NCBI GenBank assembly: GCA_012271065.1
Contig: JAAXHE010000237.1
Location: 1-59,190 of the forward strand
Source: Candidatus Latescibacterota bacterium
GTDB lineage: Bacteria > Latescibacterota > UBA2968 > GCA-2709665
Length of the DNA: 59,190 nucleotides
Direction of reading: 5' to 3'
Shown here: in pieces, positions 26,679 to 34,870 of the stretch
Position numbering within the stretch: the stretch's first letter is position 1
How the letters are laid out: every line of letters begins with the position of its first letter
Made by a program: the position numbers and the translations under genes
Notes under the pieces: generated by a model
Database searches by the model: none
What the model saw: the letters and a program-made list of their open reading frames with translations, nothing else
What the model was told of the DNA's origin: nothing

Positions 26679-27875
26679 ATGAACGAAATTCGCATTGGGA
26701 TCGCGGGACTCGGCAACCGCGGCCTGCACTGGATCCGGCTGCTGCAGAGTATCCCGGGCTTTCGCATTACGGCCGTCTACGACTGGATCGAACCGCTTCA
26801 GGAACGGGCCCTCGCCGAAATTTCGTATCGCGACGACGTGGCGGCATTCGCCGACTACGGGGATTTCCTTTCATACGGCGGAATGGACGCGGTGGGCCTT
26901 GTGGTGAGGCAGCGTGAGGTCGGGCGGATGGCGGCGGAAGCGCTGGAAGCGGGCATGCACGTGAACAGCGAGGTGCCGGGGGCGTACAGGATGGAGGAGT
27001 GCTGGCGCATCGTTACGAACGTGGAACGGACCGGGCTGGTCTACAGCCTGGCGGAGCAGACGCGGTTCTGGGGGTTCGTGGATGGGTGGAAACGCCTTGT
27101 GGACGATGGGCGCCTGGGCAGGATCACCTATGCCGAAGGTCAGTACGTGGGGTATTACGGTACGCACCAGTTCTTTCAGGACTACAGTACAGGGGAACAA
27201 TATGCGATAGAGGAGTTGCCGGACCATCCCGAAGCCAGACCCACGTTTCCCCACGATACCCCGCCGATTATCGCTTCCTCCTACGATCTGAGCATCCTGT
27301 TGAAAATCCTGGACGACCGGGTGACGGAAGTGACGGCGATGAGCACGAAGAGACCAAGCTATGCGCATCCTCAAATTCGAAAGCCGGATGTACAGGTGGC
27401 GCTGATGAAGACCGAAAAGGACACATTGATTCGCATGCTGGACGGCCATACGCAGCCGCGCCCGCACGGAGACCACCACTGGTGGCAGATGATTGGCACA
27501 AAGGGCAGCCTGGAGTGGCGGCGGTCACGCCGTGAGATGCCGAAAGTCTGGTTCGCGGACGCGCAGATGAACGACTGGACGGAGGTGGATTGGGGATTCG
27601 AACGTACCGACGCGCCGCCAGAGGCGCGCGGCAGCGGCCACGGCGACGCGGATTCCTATGTGCACATGCGCTTTCGCGACGCGGTCCTCGAGGGGAAGCC
27701 GCTGGAATTCGACGTGTACAGGGCAATGGATACGGTTGCCGCGGCAGTACGGGCCATAGACTCGATCGAGGAGGGAAGCCGGCTGATGCGGGTTCCCGAC
27801 TTTCGCCCGAACCCGGACCGGGCGGGAGGCGAGCTTCCGGCGGACCCGGGCGGCGTGGGGTTGCGCGGAGAGTAA
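26679..27875 (+). CDS. Gfo/Idh/MocA-family oxidoreductase, cassette copy 1
   Basis: This 398-residue protein has an N-terminal Rossmann fold with GIAGLGNRGLHW and a C-terminal alpha/beta substrate domain. It probably oxidises or reduces a sugar or sugar derivative with NAD(P). The usual catalytic EKP motif reads E98-V99-P100, so the lysine is absent. The later YAEGQYVGYYGTH and HGDHHWWQMIGTKGS segments are intact. The paralogue at 34871-36091 has the same substitution and is nearly co-linear. The gene is followed after 15 bases by a DUF6785-type membrane protein, as in the other copy. A GGAGGGG site precedes the ATG. Confidence 0.85.
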   Translation: MNEIRIGIAGLGNRGLHWIRLLQSIPGFRITAVYDWIEPLQERALAEISYRDDVAAFADYGDFLSYGGMDAVGLVVRQREVGRMAAEALEAGMHVNSEVPGAYRMEECWRIVTNVERTGLVYSLAEQTRFWGFVDGWKRLVDDGRLGRITYAEGQYVGYYGTHQFFQDYSTGEQYAIEELPDHPEARPTFPHDTPPIIASSYDLSILLKILDDRVTEVTAMSTKRPSYAHPQIRKPDVQVALMKTEKDTLIRMLDGHTQPRPHGDHHWWQMIGTKGSLEWRRSRREMPKVWFADAQMNDWTEVDWGFERTDAPPEARGSGHGDADSYVHMRFRDAVLEGKPLEFDVYRAMDTVAAAVRAIDSIEEGSRLMRVPDFRPNPDRAGGELPADPGGVGLRGE

Positions 27876-27890
27876 ACCGACGGGGGACCC

Positions 27891-29894
27891 ATGGCCAACG
27901 CCGTCACGGCGGAAGCGTGGAAACAGCATCCTGTGCGCCAGGGCGTAACGACTCGCGCTGTCATATTCGGGCTCGGGCTGTCCGTAGCCGTCAATCTGCT
28001 CGCCAATACGATGCGTTACGTCCAGCACGGGTCGTACATGGCCATCAGCCTGATCCCGATGGGAGACCTTCTCCTCTTTCTGGTTTCCATCCTGATCTGC
28101 GCGGCCCTCGCCCGGTGGTTCGGCGGCCGGTTCGTCTTGGCGCCCGCGGAATGGATCACGATTTTCGGTATGGGCCTGATCAGCGCGATGGGCCCCACCT
28201 ATGGGATCAGCGGGTATCTGGTGAGCCAGATGGTGGCTCCGTACTACTTCGCCACGCCCGAGAACCGGTGGTCGGAGTTTCTGCACCCGCACCTTCCCGG
28301 GTGGCTGATCTCGACGGACGAACAACGGTCCATCACCATGTTCTTCGAAGGGCTCCCGAACGGGATGTCCATTCCCTGGCACGACTGGTGGGGGCCGCTG
28401 CTCTGGTGGTTCGTTTTTATCGCCGTTCTGGGGTTCGCCTGTGTCTGCGTGTCGGTGATTCTGCATCGCCAGTGGGCGGACCACGAAAAGCTGGTCTATC
28501 CCGCGCTGACGCCCGTCCTGGAGATGGCGAACCGGAGCGGGACCGGGGTGCGCGTCCTTCCGGAATTCATGAAGGGAAAGGCGTTCTGGGCGGGATTCGG
28601 TCTCACGTCGGGGGTCTTCTGGCTGAATATGGTGCACTGGTTCTATCCCACCTTTCCGAAGGTGATGAACACCCGCATGAGCTATATCTGGGATCTCCTG
28701 CCCAAACAGTATCCCCCGTTCTGCGTCTATCTGAGCGTCTTCGTCATCTGTTTTTCCTATTTCGCCAACCTGGAAGTACTCTTCAGTATCTGGTTCTTCG
28801 ACGTCCTTTATATGATTGAAGCCGGCCTTCTGAATCGACTCGGCGTGGTGGCGACGTCCCCGCACTACGGTTCCGGCCCGTACAACCTCACGAGCTACAA
28901 GTTCCAGACGGCGGGCGCCTTCGCGGCGCTGGTTGTCTGGTGGCTCTGGATCTCCCGCGGGCACCTGCGCGAGGTTTTCCGGAAGGCATTCCGCCCCGGC
29001 CGTTCCGCCCTGGATGACAGCAGGGAGTGGATATCCTATCGTACGGCCGTTCTCGGGCTGGTCGTCTGCATCGTCTACATTGTGGCCTGGCTATCGCGGA
29101 TCGGCATCGAACCGGGAATGACCCTGGTTCTGACGCCGGCCATGTTCATCGCGTACGTGGGCGTGGCGAAGGTGGTCGCCGACTCGGGGCTGGTGTACGT
29201 CGATCCCCCTGCGGTGGCCTGGGACTATGCGCTGTTTGCGCTGGGCGGTGCGCACAGGCTGAACCCGTCGACGAACGCCGCCTCCAGCCTGCTGCCGTTC
29301 ACGGTCAACCACCCCAGGAGTTTCGCGTTGCCTTTGATCGCGCAGGTGAACCGTCTGGGAGACTTTATACTCGAAGGCAAGCGGCGCTTTTTCTGGGGAA
29401 TCTTCGGGGCGTTCATGGTCGGTACGGTGGTTTCGACGCTCCATACGGTCTGGCTGGCCTACACCATGGGCGGGTACAATTTTCAACCGAACTGGCTGAT
29501 TCTTCACGAAGGTGAATGGAACTACGGCCTGGCGGTGGACGCACTGCGCAACCCCCGGCCGATCCTGGCGGTGGAATACTGGCTGTTCCTCGCGGGAGTC
29601 GTTATCATGACTGCGCTGAACGTCATGCGGTACCGGCTGCCCAGGTGGCGGCTGCACCCGGTAGGGTTCGCGCTTTCGGGTACGATATTCGCCAGGCTGG
29701 AAAGCCTTACGCTTCTGGTCGCGTGGCTGATCAAGTTCCTCATGCTCAGGATCGGCGGCACGGCGTTTTACCGGCGATCGCTGCCCTTTTTCATCGGGAT
29801 TCTGACGGCATATATCATTGCGGTGATCGCGGGCACGGTCGTGGACGCCATCTGGTTCCCGCATTCGGGTCACAGGGTACACAGCTGGCACTAG
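27891..29894 (+). CDS. DUF6785/DUF6784-type polytopic membrane protein, cassette copy 1
   Basis: This 667-residue inner-membrane protein has about 14-16 hydrophobic segments. Conserved stretches are RYVQHGSYMAISLIPMGD, GPTYGISGYLV, LHRQWADHEKLVYPAL, ATSPHYGSGPYNLTSYKFQ and NHPRSFALPLIAQVNRLGDF. I recognise it as the DUF6785/DUF6784 group common in Planctomycetes, Armatimonadetes and uncultured phyla. Transport is likely but no substrate is known. It is linked to the preceding oxidoreductase (15 bases) and its paralogue is at 37438-39417. A palindrome-ended repeat begins exactly at its stop codon. Confidence 0.7.
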   Translation: MANAVTAEAWKQHPVRQGVTTRAVIFGLGLSVAVNLLANTMRYVQHGSYMAISLIPMGDLLLFLVSILICAALARWFGGRFVLAPAEWITIFGMGLISAMGPTYGISGYLVSQMVAPYYFATPENRWSEFLHPHLPGWLISTDEQRSITMFFEGLPNGMSIPWHDWWGPLLWWFVFIAVLGFACVCVSVILHRQWADHEKLVYPALTPVLEMANRSGTGVRVLPEFMKGKAFWAGFGLTSGVFWLNMVHWFYPTFPKVMNTRMSYIWDLLPKQYPPFCVYLSVFVICFSYFANLEVLFSIWFFDVLYMIEAGLLNRLGVVATSPHYGSGPYNLTSYKFQTAGAFAALVVWWLWISRGHLREVFRKAFRPGRSALDDSREWISYRTAVLGLVVCIVYIVAWLSRIGIEPGMTLVLTPAMFIAYVGVAKVVADSGLVYVDPPAVAWDYALFALGGAHRLNPSTNAASSLLPFTVNHPRSFALPLIAQVNRLGDFILEGKRRFFWGIFGAFMVGTVVSTLHTVWLAYTMGGYNFQPNWLILHEGEWNYGLAVDALRNPRPILAVEYWLFLAGVVIMTALNVMRYRLPRWRLHPVGFALSGTIFARLESLTLLVAWLIKFLMLRIGGTAFYRRSLPFFIGILTAYIIAVIAGTVVDAIWFPHSGHRVHSWH

Positions 29895-30024
29895 GCGGTA
29901 AGACGTAAGCCGGGAGAGGGGAGAGATTACCTGCCTTGTGAAGATTCTTCTCGCGCCAAAGGCAAGGAGGAATATCTCATCTGGCAAGGGTTTCTTCTCC
30001 CGTCTACCGTCTCCCCTCTCACCG
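29895..30024 (+). repeat. Palindrome-ended dispersed repeat, copy 2
   Basis: It starts right after the TAG stop at 29892-29894. It begins GGCGGTAAGACG, contains CTGCCTTGTGAAGATTCTTC and GGCAAGGG, and ends TCTCCCGTCTACCGTCTCCC with TCTCACCG. The two ends are imperfect inverted repeats, and the central blocks match 41321-41490 and, inverted, 13588-13723. It occupies most of the 199-base gap and could fold into a long hairpin. Confidence 0.75.
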
Positions 30025-30093
30025 AATTTAGAGACTGCGAATTAGCCATTTGTATAGATTGTTGTGAGATGATATCAGGAAAGGAGTCGTTTT

Positions 30094-31029
30094 ATGCCAG
30101 AGTCCATTCTGAAGGCGCTTGAGAAAGGATTCGTGCTGGCCGATGGGGGAAACGTGGAGGAGTTGCGCCTCCGGGGATATTCGGCGCAGTCGGCGCTCGA
30201 GCACTTCCCGGATGCCGCGCGCCTGGTTCACCAGGATTTCTTCAGGGCCGGGGCCGGCGTTATCAGAGCCCTGACGGGTCGGTGTACCCGAACCGGGCTC
30301 GGCGCAGGGGAGAACGGAAGTGCGGCCGACCGGGTCGACGAGATGAACCGGACGGCCGTTGCGCTGGCGAAGGGTGCGGCAGGAGGGGAGGCGCTCGTGG
30401 CCGGAACACTGGCGCCAACGGGGGCCTTTCAGGCCGACGACGCGGGGTCCGCGGACCGCGCACGGACGGAGTGGGAGGAACAGGCCGGCATATTGGCGGA
30501 CGCGGGCGTGGAACTGCTCGTCTGCGAGTCATTCGGCCGGCTCGACGAGGCGCAACTGGCGCTGGCGTGCTGCAAGGGCAGCGGGCTGCCGGTTGTGGTG
30601 TCGTTGGACGTACCGTTGCCCGAGGGAAGATTGAACAAACCGGCGCTTCGCGAGGATGAAATGACCGCCGACGGCGTCGCACCGGCCGAGTGCGCGCGCG
30701 TTCTGGCAGGCGACGGCGCGGACGTCGTGGGCGCGGGCGGCATGCGGGAACCGGAGGACCTGTGGCCCGTGGTGCTGGAAATGCGTGACGCGGTGGACGC
30801 GCCGATCTCCTTTCTGCCGAATGGGTACCGCACGTGCCGGGGCCACTGGAAGACCATGCGGGAAGCCATGCACGTCTACGGGATTGAAATGGGGCAGTAC
30901 GCGTTGAAGGCGGTCGCCCACAATATCCGCTTCCTCGGTGGATCGGACGGGGTGGTGATCCGGCTCCTGCGCTCGATGGCGCAGGCGCTGGACTGCGAGC
31001 GGAAACACATCGAACTCCGTCCGCGATAA
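30094..31029 (+). CDS. Homocysteine S-methyltransferase-like pseudoenzyme (zinc cysteines lost)
   Basis: This 311-residue protein is co-linear with the next gene and with the homocysteine S-methyltransferase (betaine-type) barrel. It starts LEKGFVLADGGNVEELRLRG and keeps the HQDFFRAGA and AGVELLVCESF segments. The family binds zinc through one Cys near strand 6 and a Cys-Cys pair near strand 8. Here these positions read Gly216 (GAGGMR) and Ser284-Asp285 (FLGGSDG), so zinc and methyl transfer are unlikely. It may have a regulatory or altered role, or be decaying. The frame is intact, and AAAGGAG stands before the ATG. It is separated from the DUF6785 gene by the repeat at 29895. Confidence 0.8.
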   Translation: MPESILKALEKGFVLADGGNVEELRLRGYSAQSALEHFPDAARLVHQDFFRAGAGVIRALTGRCTRTGLGAGENGSAADRVDEMNRTAVALAKGAAGGEALVAGTLAPTGAFQADDAGSADRARTEWEEQAGILADAGVELLVCESFGRLDEAQLALACCKGSGLPVVVSLDVPLPEGRLNKPALREDEMTADGVAPAECARVLAGDGADVVGAGGMREPEDLWPVVLEMRDAVDAPISFLPNGYRTCRGHWKTMREAMHVYGIEMGQYALKAVAHNIRFLGGSDGVVIRLLRSMAQALDCERKHIELRPR

Positions 31030-31044
31030 TGAGCAACGAGGGGG

Positions 31045-31074
31045 TTGCCACGAGCAATCGCTGAACTTTATATT
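31045..31074 (+). promoter_or_regulatory. Candidate sigma70-type promoter between the two methyltransferase-like genes
   Basis: TTGCCA (31045-31050) and TATATT (31069-31074) are 18 bases apart and lie 37 bases before the next ATG. This would let the catalytically intact copy be expressed separately from the pseudoenzyme. Confidence 0.45.
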
Positions 31075-31110
31075 GGAACTCGGGCATGATTCTCGTACAG
31101 GAGGGTCAGG

Positions 31111-32028
31111 ATGGGCATGGACATATTGAAGATGCTGGAGGAGGGCGTCGTTCTGAGCGACGGTGGGATGATCATCGAGGCGAGGTGGCGGGGGTACGAT
31201 ACCCCGGCCATGATCCTTGAAGATCCTGACGCGCTGCGCCAGATCCACCAGGATTTCTTTCGGGCCGGATCCCATGTGCTGCAGGCGCAGACCTGGTGGA
31301 CCAGCCGGTCGCAACTCGAACGCCGCTACGAACAGGGCGACGGCCCGAGCGGGGAGGCCGTGCGTCTGGAGGAGATTTCCCGCACGGCAATCCGGCTGGC
31401 CATCGAGGCTTCCGGCGGCGAAGCCCTGGTTGCCGGCTGCCTGAACCAGACGGCCGCGGGGTCCTGGACGGGGCCGCACATATACCGGCCGGACAATGCA
31501 AGGGCGCGTGAGCGGGCATGCGCGGAGTGGGACGAGCACATTTCCTGGATGGTGGACGCGGGCGCCGGCCTGCTCGTGCCGGAGACGTTCGCCCGGCTGG
31601 ACGAAGCCCGGCTGTGCCTGTCGTGCTGCAAGAAAACCGACGTGCCCGCGATGGTGCTGATGGGTTCGAGCAGCCGGACGCACGACGGCGCCACGCCGGC
31701 GGAGTGCGCGAAGGTCCTGGCGGACGAAGGCGCGGATATCGTCGGCCTGGTCTGCTCCGGCGATTCGATGACCATGTGGCCGGGGGTCCTGGCGATGCGG
31801 GAAGCGGTGGATATCCCCATCGCCTATCAGCCGCAGGGCTATCGCAATGCCGGCCCCAACAATTCGGTGATTCGCGAGTCGATGATCGTATCGGGCAGCG
31901 AGATGGCCCAATACGCGTTGAAGGCCAGGGCCGAGGGAGTCAACTTCATCGGCGCGTGCTGCGGCGCGGGCCCCTCGCACATCCGGGCGATAGCGCAGGC
32001 GCTGGGCTGCGAGCGCAATCCCGTGTGA
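31111..32028 (+). CDS. Homocysteine S-methyltransferase family protein
   Basis: This 305-residue barrel protein has the three expected zinc ligands: Cys215 (VGLVCSGDS), Cys283 and Cys284 (FIGACCGAGPSHIRA). Members transfer a methyl group from betaine, S-methylmethionine or methylated osmolytes to homocysteine; the donor here is not known. It is a tandem paralogue of the preceding gene, which lacks the ligands. GGAGGG precedes the ATG and a promoter candidate lies just upstream. Association with the oxidoreductase/transporter cassette suggests demethylation of a methylated substrate, an inference only. Confidence 0.85.
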   Translation: MGMDILKMLEEGVVLSDGGMIIEARWRGYDTPAMILEDPDALRQIHQDFFRAGSHVLQAQTWWTSRSQLERRYEQGDGPSGEAVRLEEISRTAIRLAIEASGGEALVAGCLNQTAAGSWTGPHIYRPDNARARERACAEWDEHISWMVDAGAGLLVPETFARLDEARLCLSCCKKTDVPAMVLMGSSSRTHDGATPAECAKVLADEGADIVGLVCSGDSMTMWPGVLAMREAVDIPIAYQPQGYRNAGPNNSVIRESMIVSGSEMAQYALKARAEGVNFIGACCGAGPSHIRAIAQALGCERNPV

Positions 32029-32190
32029 CAGGCAAGCAGTTCAGGTCGACGCGATCGATCAGAGGACCGATGGGAAGGAAGGCGTAGTCAATTTCATTTT
32101 TCAAAGGTAAGACAGGTTGCAATGTGACAATCGAAGCACGTTTCGGCAATAATTCAGAACGATGCGAAGGTAATTTCATGCCACGCCCCA

Positions 32191-34626
32191 ATGTTGCGGG
32201 ATATGACTATGCCGAAGTTCAATGCAGGATCATCACTTTCGAATTATAGACGTACCAATTGTCGCGTTCGGTGGGACATGTCCAATTATCCGTACGCGAA
32301 TGTTGGTACGTTGGCCGATGGACTTGATAATGAAATCGAAAATCAAGCGCCACAATACTTAAGACACGTCGAAAAGTTGCTTGGTTGGAATGCGAATATT
32401 CACGCGCCTCCGCGAACTGCACAGCAAATCGCTCAAATTGATGATTTTCATATATCACTATCACTGTTGGAAGAGGTGCTTTCCAGTCATCCCGCTTACG
32501 TTGCTCTTGATACCACGGACGAATTTTCGCCCAAGGGATTTATACCACTGAAAACGCTGATTGAATCGGCCTGTCTACGCCTACTGATGTGGTGCTCACA
32601 TGCAAGCCCATTAGAACGTGTCCCTGCCGTGCTTGGCGAAAAAATCTGCCGGTTAATATCCAGTCCCTATCAATTGGAGACAGATAAGTTATGGGCCCTC
32701 TTAGCACAGGTGGGGATGATTGAAAAATTAGGCGATGAGAACATATCTACTGCTTATATGCGTACATTTCTTTCGTTTTGTCAATATTTGAGATTGCAAG
32801 CCGAGGTCGTGCTTTCCTGGGATGGGTTTGAGGTGCGTGCTCAATGTCAAATACAAAGGTCCGTCCATCCGGATGGCGCCCAAGACGGTTACTGGTTATC
32901 TCAGTTTGATGACGACGAGAGAATTTTGGTTGAGAAACGGATACTCGATGGACATATACTCGAAGAATTAGGTCTGTCGTTTGGGATCACAAGAGAAAGA
33001 GTACGGCAGAAAGTGAAAAAGGCGGTTGACCGGCTTCAGCACCCTACACATCGGAAATCCTTTGGTTATGTTTTTGGACAAACCCTTCTTGAATTGCCTT
33101 CCATGCGTCTTGTGCATTCTGATAGGATTGCAGAAAAGATGGAAGATTACTTTGGAAGACGGATTACATGCCGTAATTTGTGCCAGATTTTAAGAACAAT
33201 TACAATGGCAAAATCAATCCAGGTCTATGACAGCGACTGGCTGTGGGTAGACTGGGGCAAGGACCATTTAAATTTGCCCGGATTGGATTCTTGGGAAGAT
33301 GAATATAAAGTCCGTGAGGAAGATTATCTATCCGCTGCGCAAAAATGCCTTGGCGAACTTGGCAAAACTGAAGGGGACATCCTATTTCAATGCGCAGAAA
33401 AAAGCCACCGCTCTCCCAAACGTCTGAGAACTTGCATCATTCGAACGCTGGATTTTTTAAAATGTCCCGCCCACTTCAAAGTAATCGCAACAAAGGCCAA
33501 CGAGCTATTCCCTGAATTTCCCGGAGGATTGTCGGCAACGCGAGTAAATCCTGTGCTTCGAAATTTAGAACGCACATACAAAATAAAAAAGGTAGATCAA
33601 GCCGTTTATGCATTGCGTGAATATGCGGAAGAGGGAATTTTACGAATCCACAAGCCAGATATCCCAACATCCTCTTGGCGTGAGAACAATCTAGATTATG
33701 ACAGGATTGTATCGAAAATTGAAAATGAGGAAGTTCGTCATAGAAATGTCTTTATCGGACTAAACCCAAGAGATCCGCATGCCATTTGTGAAGCCATCTT
33801 GCGAATTATTAAAGCCGTTGAAAATCTGCCAAAGCCTTGTTCTTTATGTCAATTATGTATAGATCAGGAAGGGTATCAATGGCTGATTTCGTGGGCAAAG
33901 CATATTGATGCGTCTACTTTGCGCGCATTGTTGGATAATTATGACCAACCTCTTGAATGGGAAGAGGGGAAAGTCGCTCCCGTTGCTTTGGGAGCCGGTC
34001 TTTTAGTGCTTCTTTTTGCTGTGGAGGTTGGCCGCAGAGAAGCTGTATCAAGCATGCTCTGGCCGTTTGTACTCAGGCGGTTATGTGATGATGCCAGAAG
34101 GGTTATTTTTCAAGGTGAACAGAGCATCAATCAAAAATTCAAAGACATAATGGAGTCCACGTGTAGAAAATTCAATCTGAGGCATGTCTTGGGTCATGAA
34201 GGCACGCAAAGTTATTACGTAACCATGACATTACAATATGGTTTTGCTTTATCTAATCTTAAGCAACTTCCTTTGATGTTGACGGGACACAGAAATCTTC
34301 GCGCGTTTGATTTTTTGTTAGGAACGCACCTAAAAAGCGAGAGTTTCTATTGCCTATTCCATACGTTAAAAGATTTTCGGTTCAACCGCATATCACGAGA
34401 TCAAGCTGCCAAAATTCTCGATATTAATCCCTGGGTTCTTCCTGGAAAAACCAAGGACGTGTTGGACGCGGCAAAATCGGTTAAGGAACTTGAAGACAAA
34501 TTTTCCACAAAGAACAGATTGGCGTGGGCCGACGTGTATGCACAAGATCCATCGGTAAATACTCTAAAATCAGTAAGTGAAGTTGACGTTATGATTCAGT
34601 TGGAATTGGACTTTTCTTCCGTTTGA
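32191..34626 (+). CDS. AT-rich orphan gene: large protein with sigma region 4-like HTH and HARE-HTH-like segment
   Basis: This 811-residue soluble protein has no signal peptide. Residues about 240-285 (DDDERILVEKRILDGHILEE, then LGLSFGITRERVRQKVKKA) match sigma70 region 4. About residues 425-475 (LKCPAHFKVIATKANELFPE to VDQAVYALREYAEE) look like a HARE-HTH winged helix. A CxxCxxC motif is at 550-556. The C-terminal ~230 residues (GLLVLLFAVEVGRREAV, LRHVLGHEGTQSYYVT, LQYGF) recall regions of large proteins from defence islands, from memory only. Base use is very different from its neighbours: the line 33541-33600 has 20 G+C of 60, against 46 of 60 at 31561-31620. Starts at 32203 or 32209 are also possible; no strong ribosome-binding site is seen. 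It is probably acquired horizontally. Confidence 0.6.
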   Translation: MLRDMTMPKFNAGSSLSNYRRTNCRVRWDMSNYPYANVGTLADGLDNEIENQAPQYLRHVEKLLGWNANIHAPPRTAQQIAQIDDFHISLSLLEEVLSSHPAYVALDTTDEFSPKGFIPLKTLIESACLRLLMWCSHASPLERVPAVLGEKICRLISSPYQLETDKLWALLAQVGMIEKLGDENISTAYMRTFLSFCQYLRLQAEVVLSWDGFEVRAQCQIQRSVHPDGAQDGYWLSQFDDDERILVEKRILDGHILEELGLSFGITRERVRQKVKKAVDRLQHPTHRKSFGYVFGQTLLELPSMRLVHSDRIAEKMEDYFGRRITCRNLCQILRTITMAKSIQVYDSDWLWVDWGKDHLNLPGLDSWEDEYKVREEDYLSAAQKCLGELGKTEGDILFQCAEKSHRSPKRLRTCIIRTLDFLKCPAHFKVIATKANELFPEFPGGLSATRVNPVLRNLERTYKIKKVDQAVYALREYAEEGILRIHKPDIPTSSWRENNLDYDRIVSKIENEEVRHRNVFIGLNPRDPHAICEAILRIIKAVENLPKPCSLCQLCIDQEGYQWLISWAKHIDASTLRALLDNYDQPLEWEEGKVAPVALGAGLLVLLFAVEVGRREAVSSMLWPFVLRRLCDDARRVIFQGEQSINQKFKDIMESTCRKFNLRHVLGHEGTQSYYVTMTLQYGFALSNLKQLPLMLTGHRNLRAFDFLLGTHLKSESFYCLFHTLKDFRFNRISRDQAAKILDINPWVLPGKTKDVLDAAKSVKELEDKFSTKNRLAWADVYAQDPSVNTLKSVSEVDVMIQLELDFSSV

Positions 34627-34870
34627 GTAAAGCTGTACGCTTAAGCTTGTTACCGACCGGGTTTTGAGAATTGTCTAACTGTGTCGATAGGTCTTTTGCC
34701 CACATTGCAATAATCCTGATATGACCGCTCGTACAGATTCTATCTGTTTGGCGGGCGTTGCAATACGTCCGCCGGATGCCAGAACTGCATGCTGAACGAT
34801 CTGTGGCGTGGGTCGGACCCACCCGAGCAAGCTTGAACAGGCGGTAACCTCGAAACGAATGGAGAAGACC

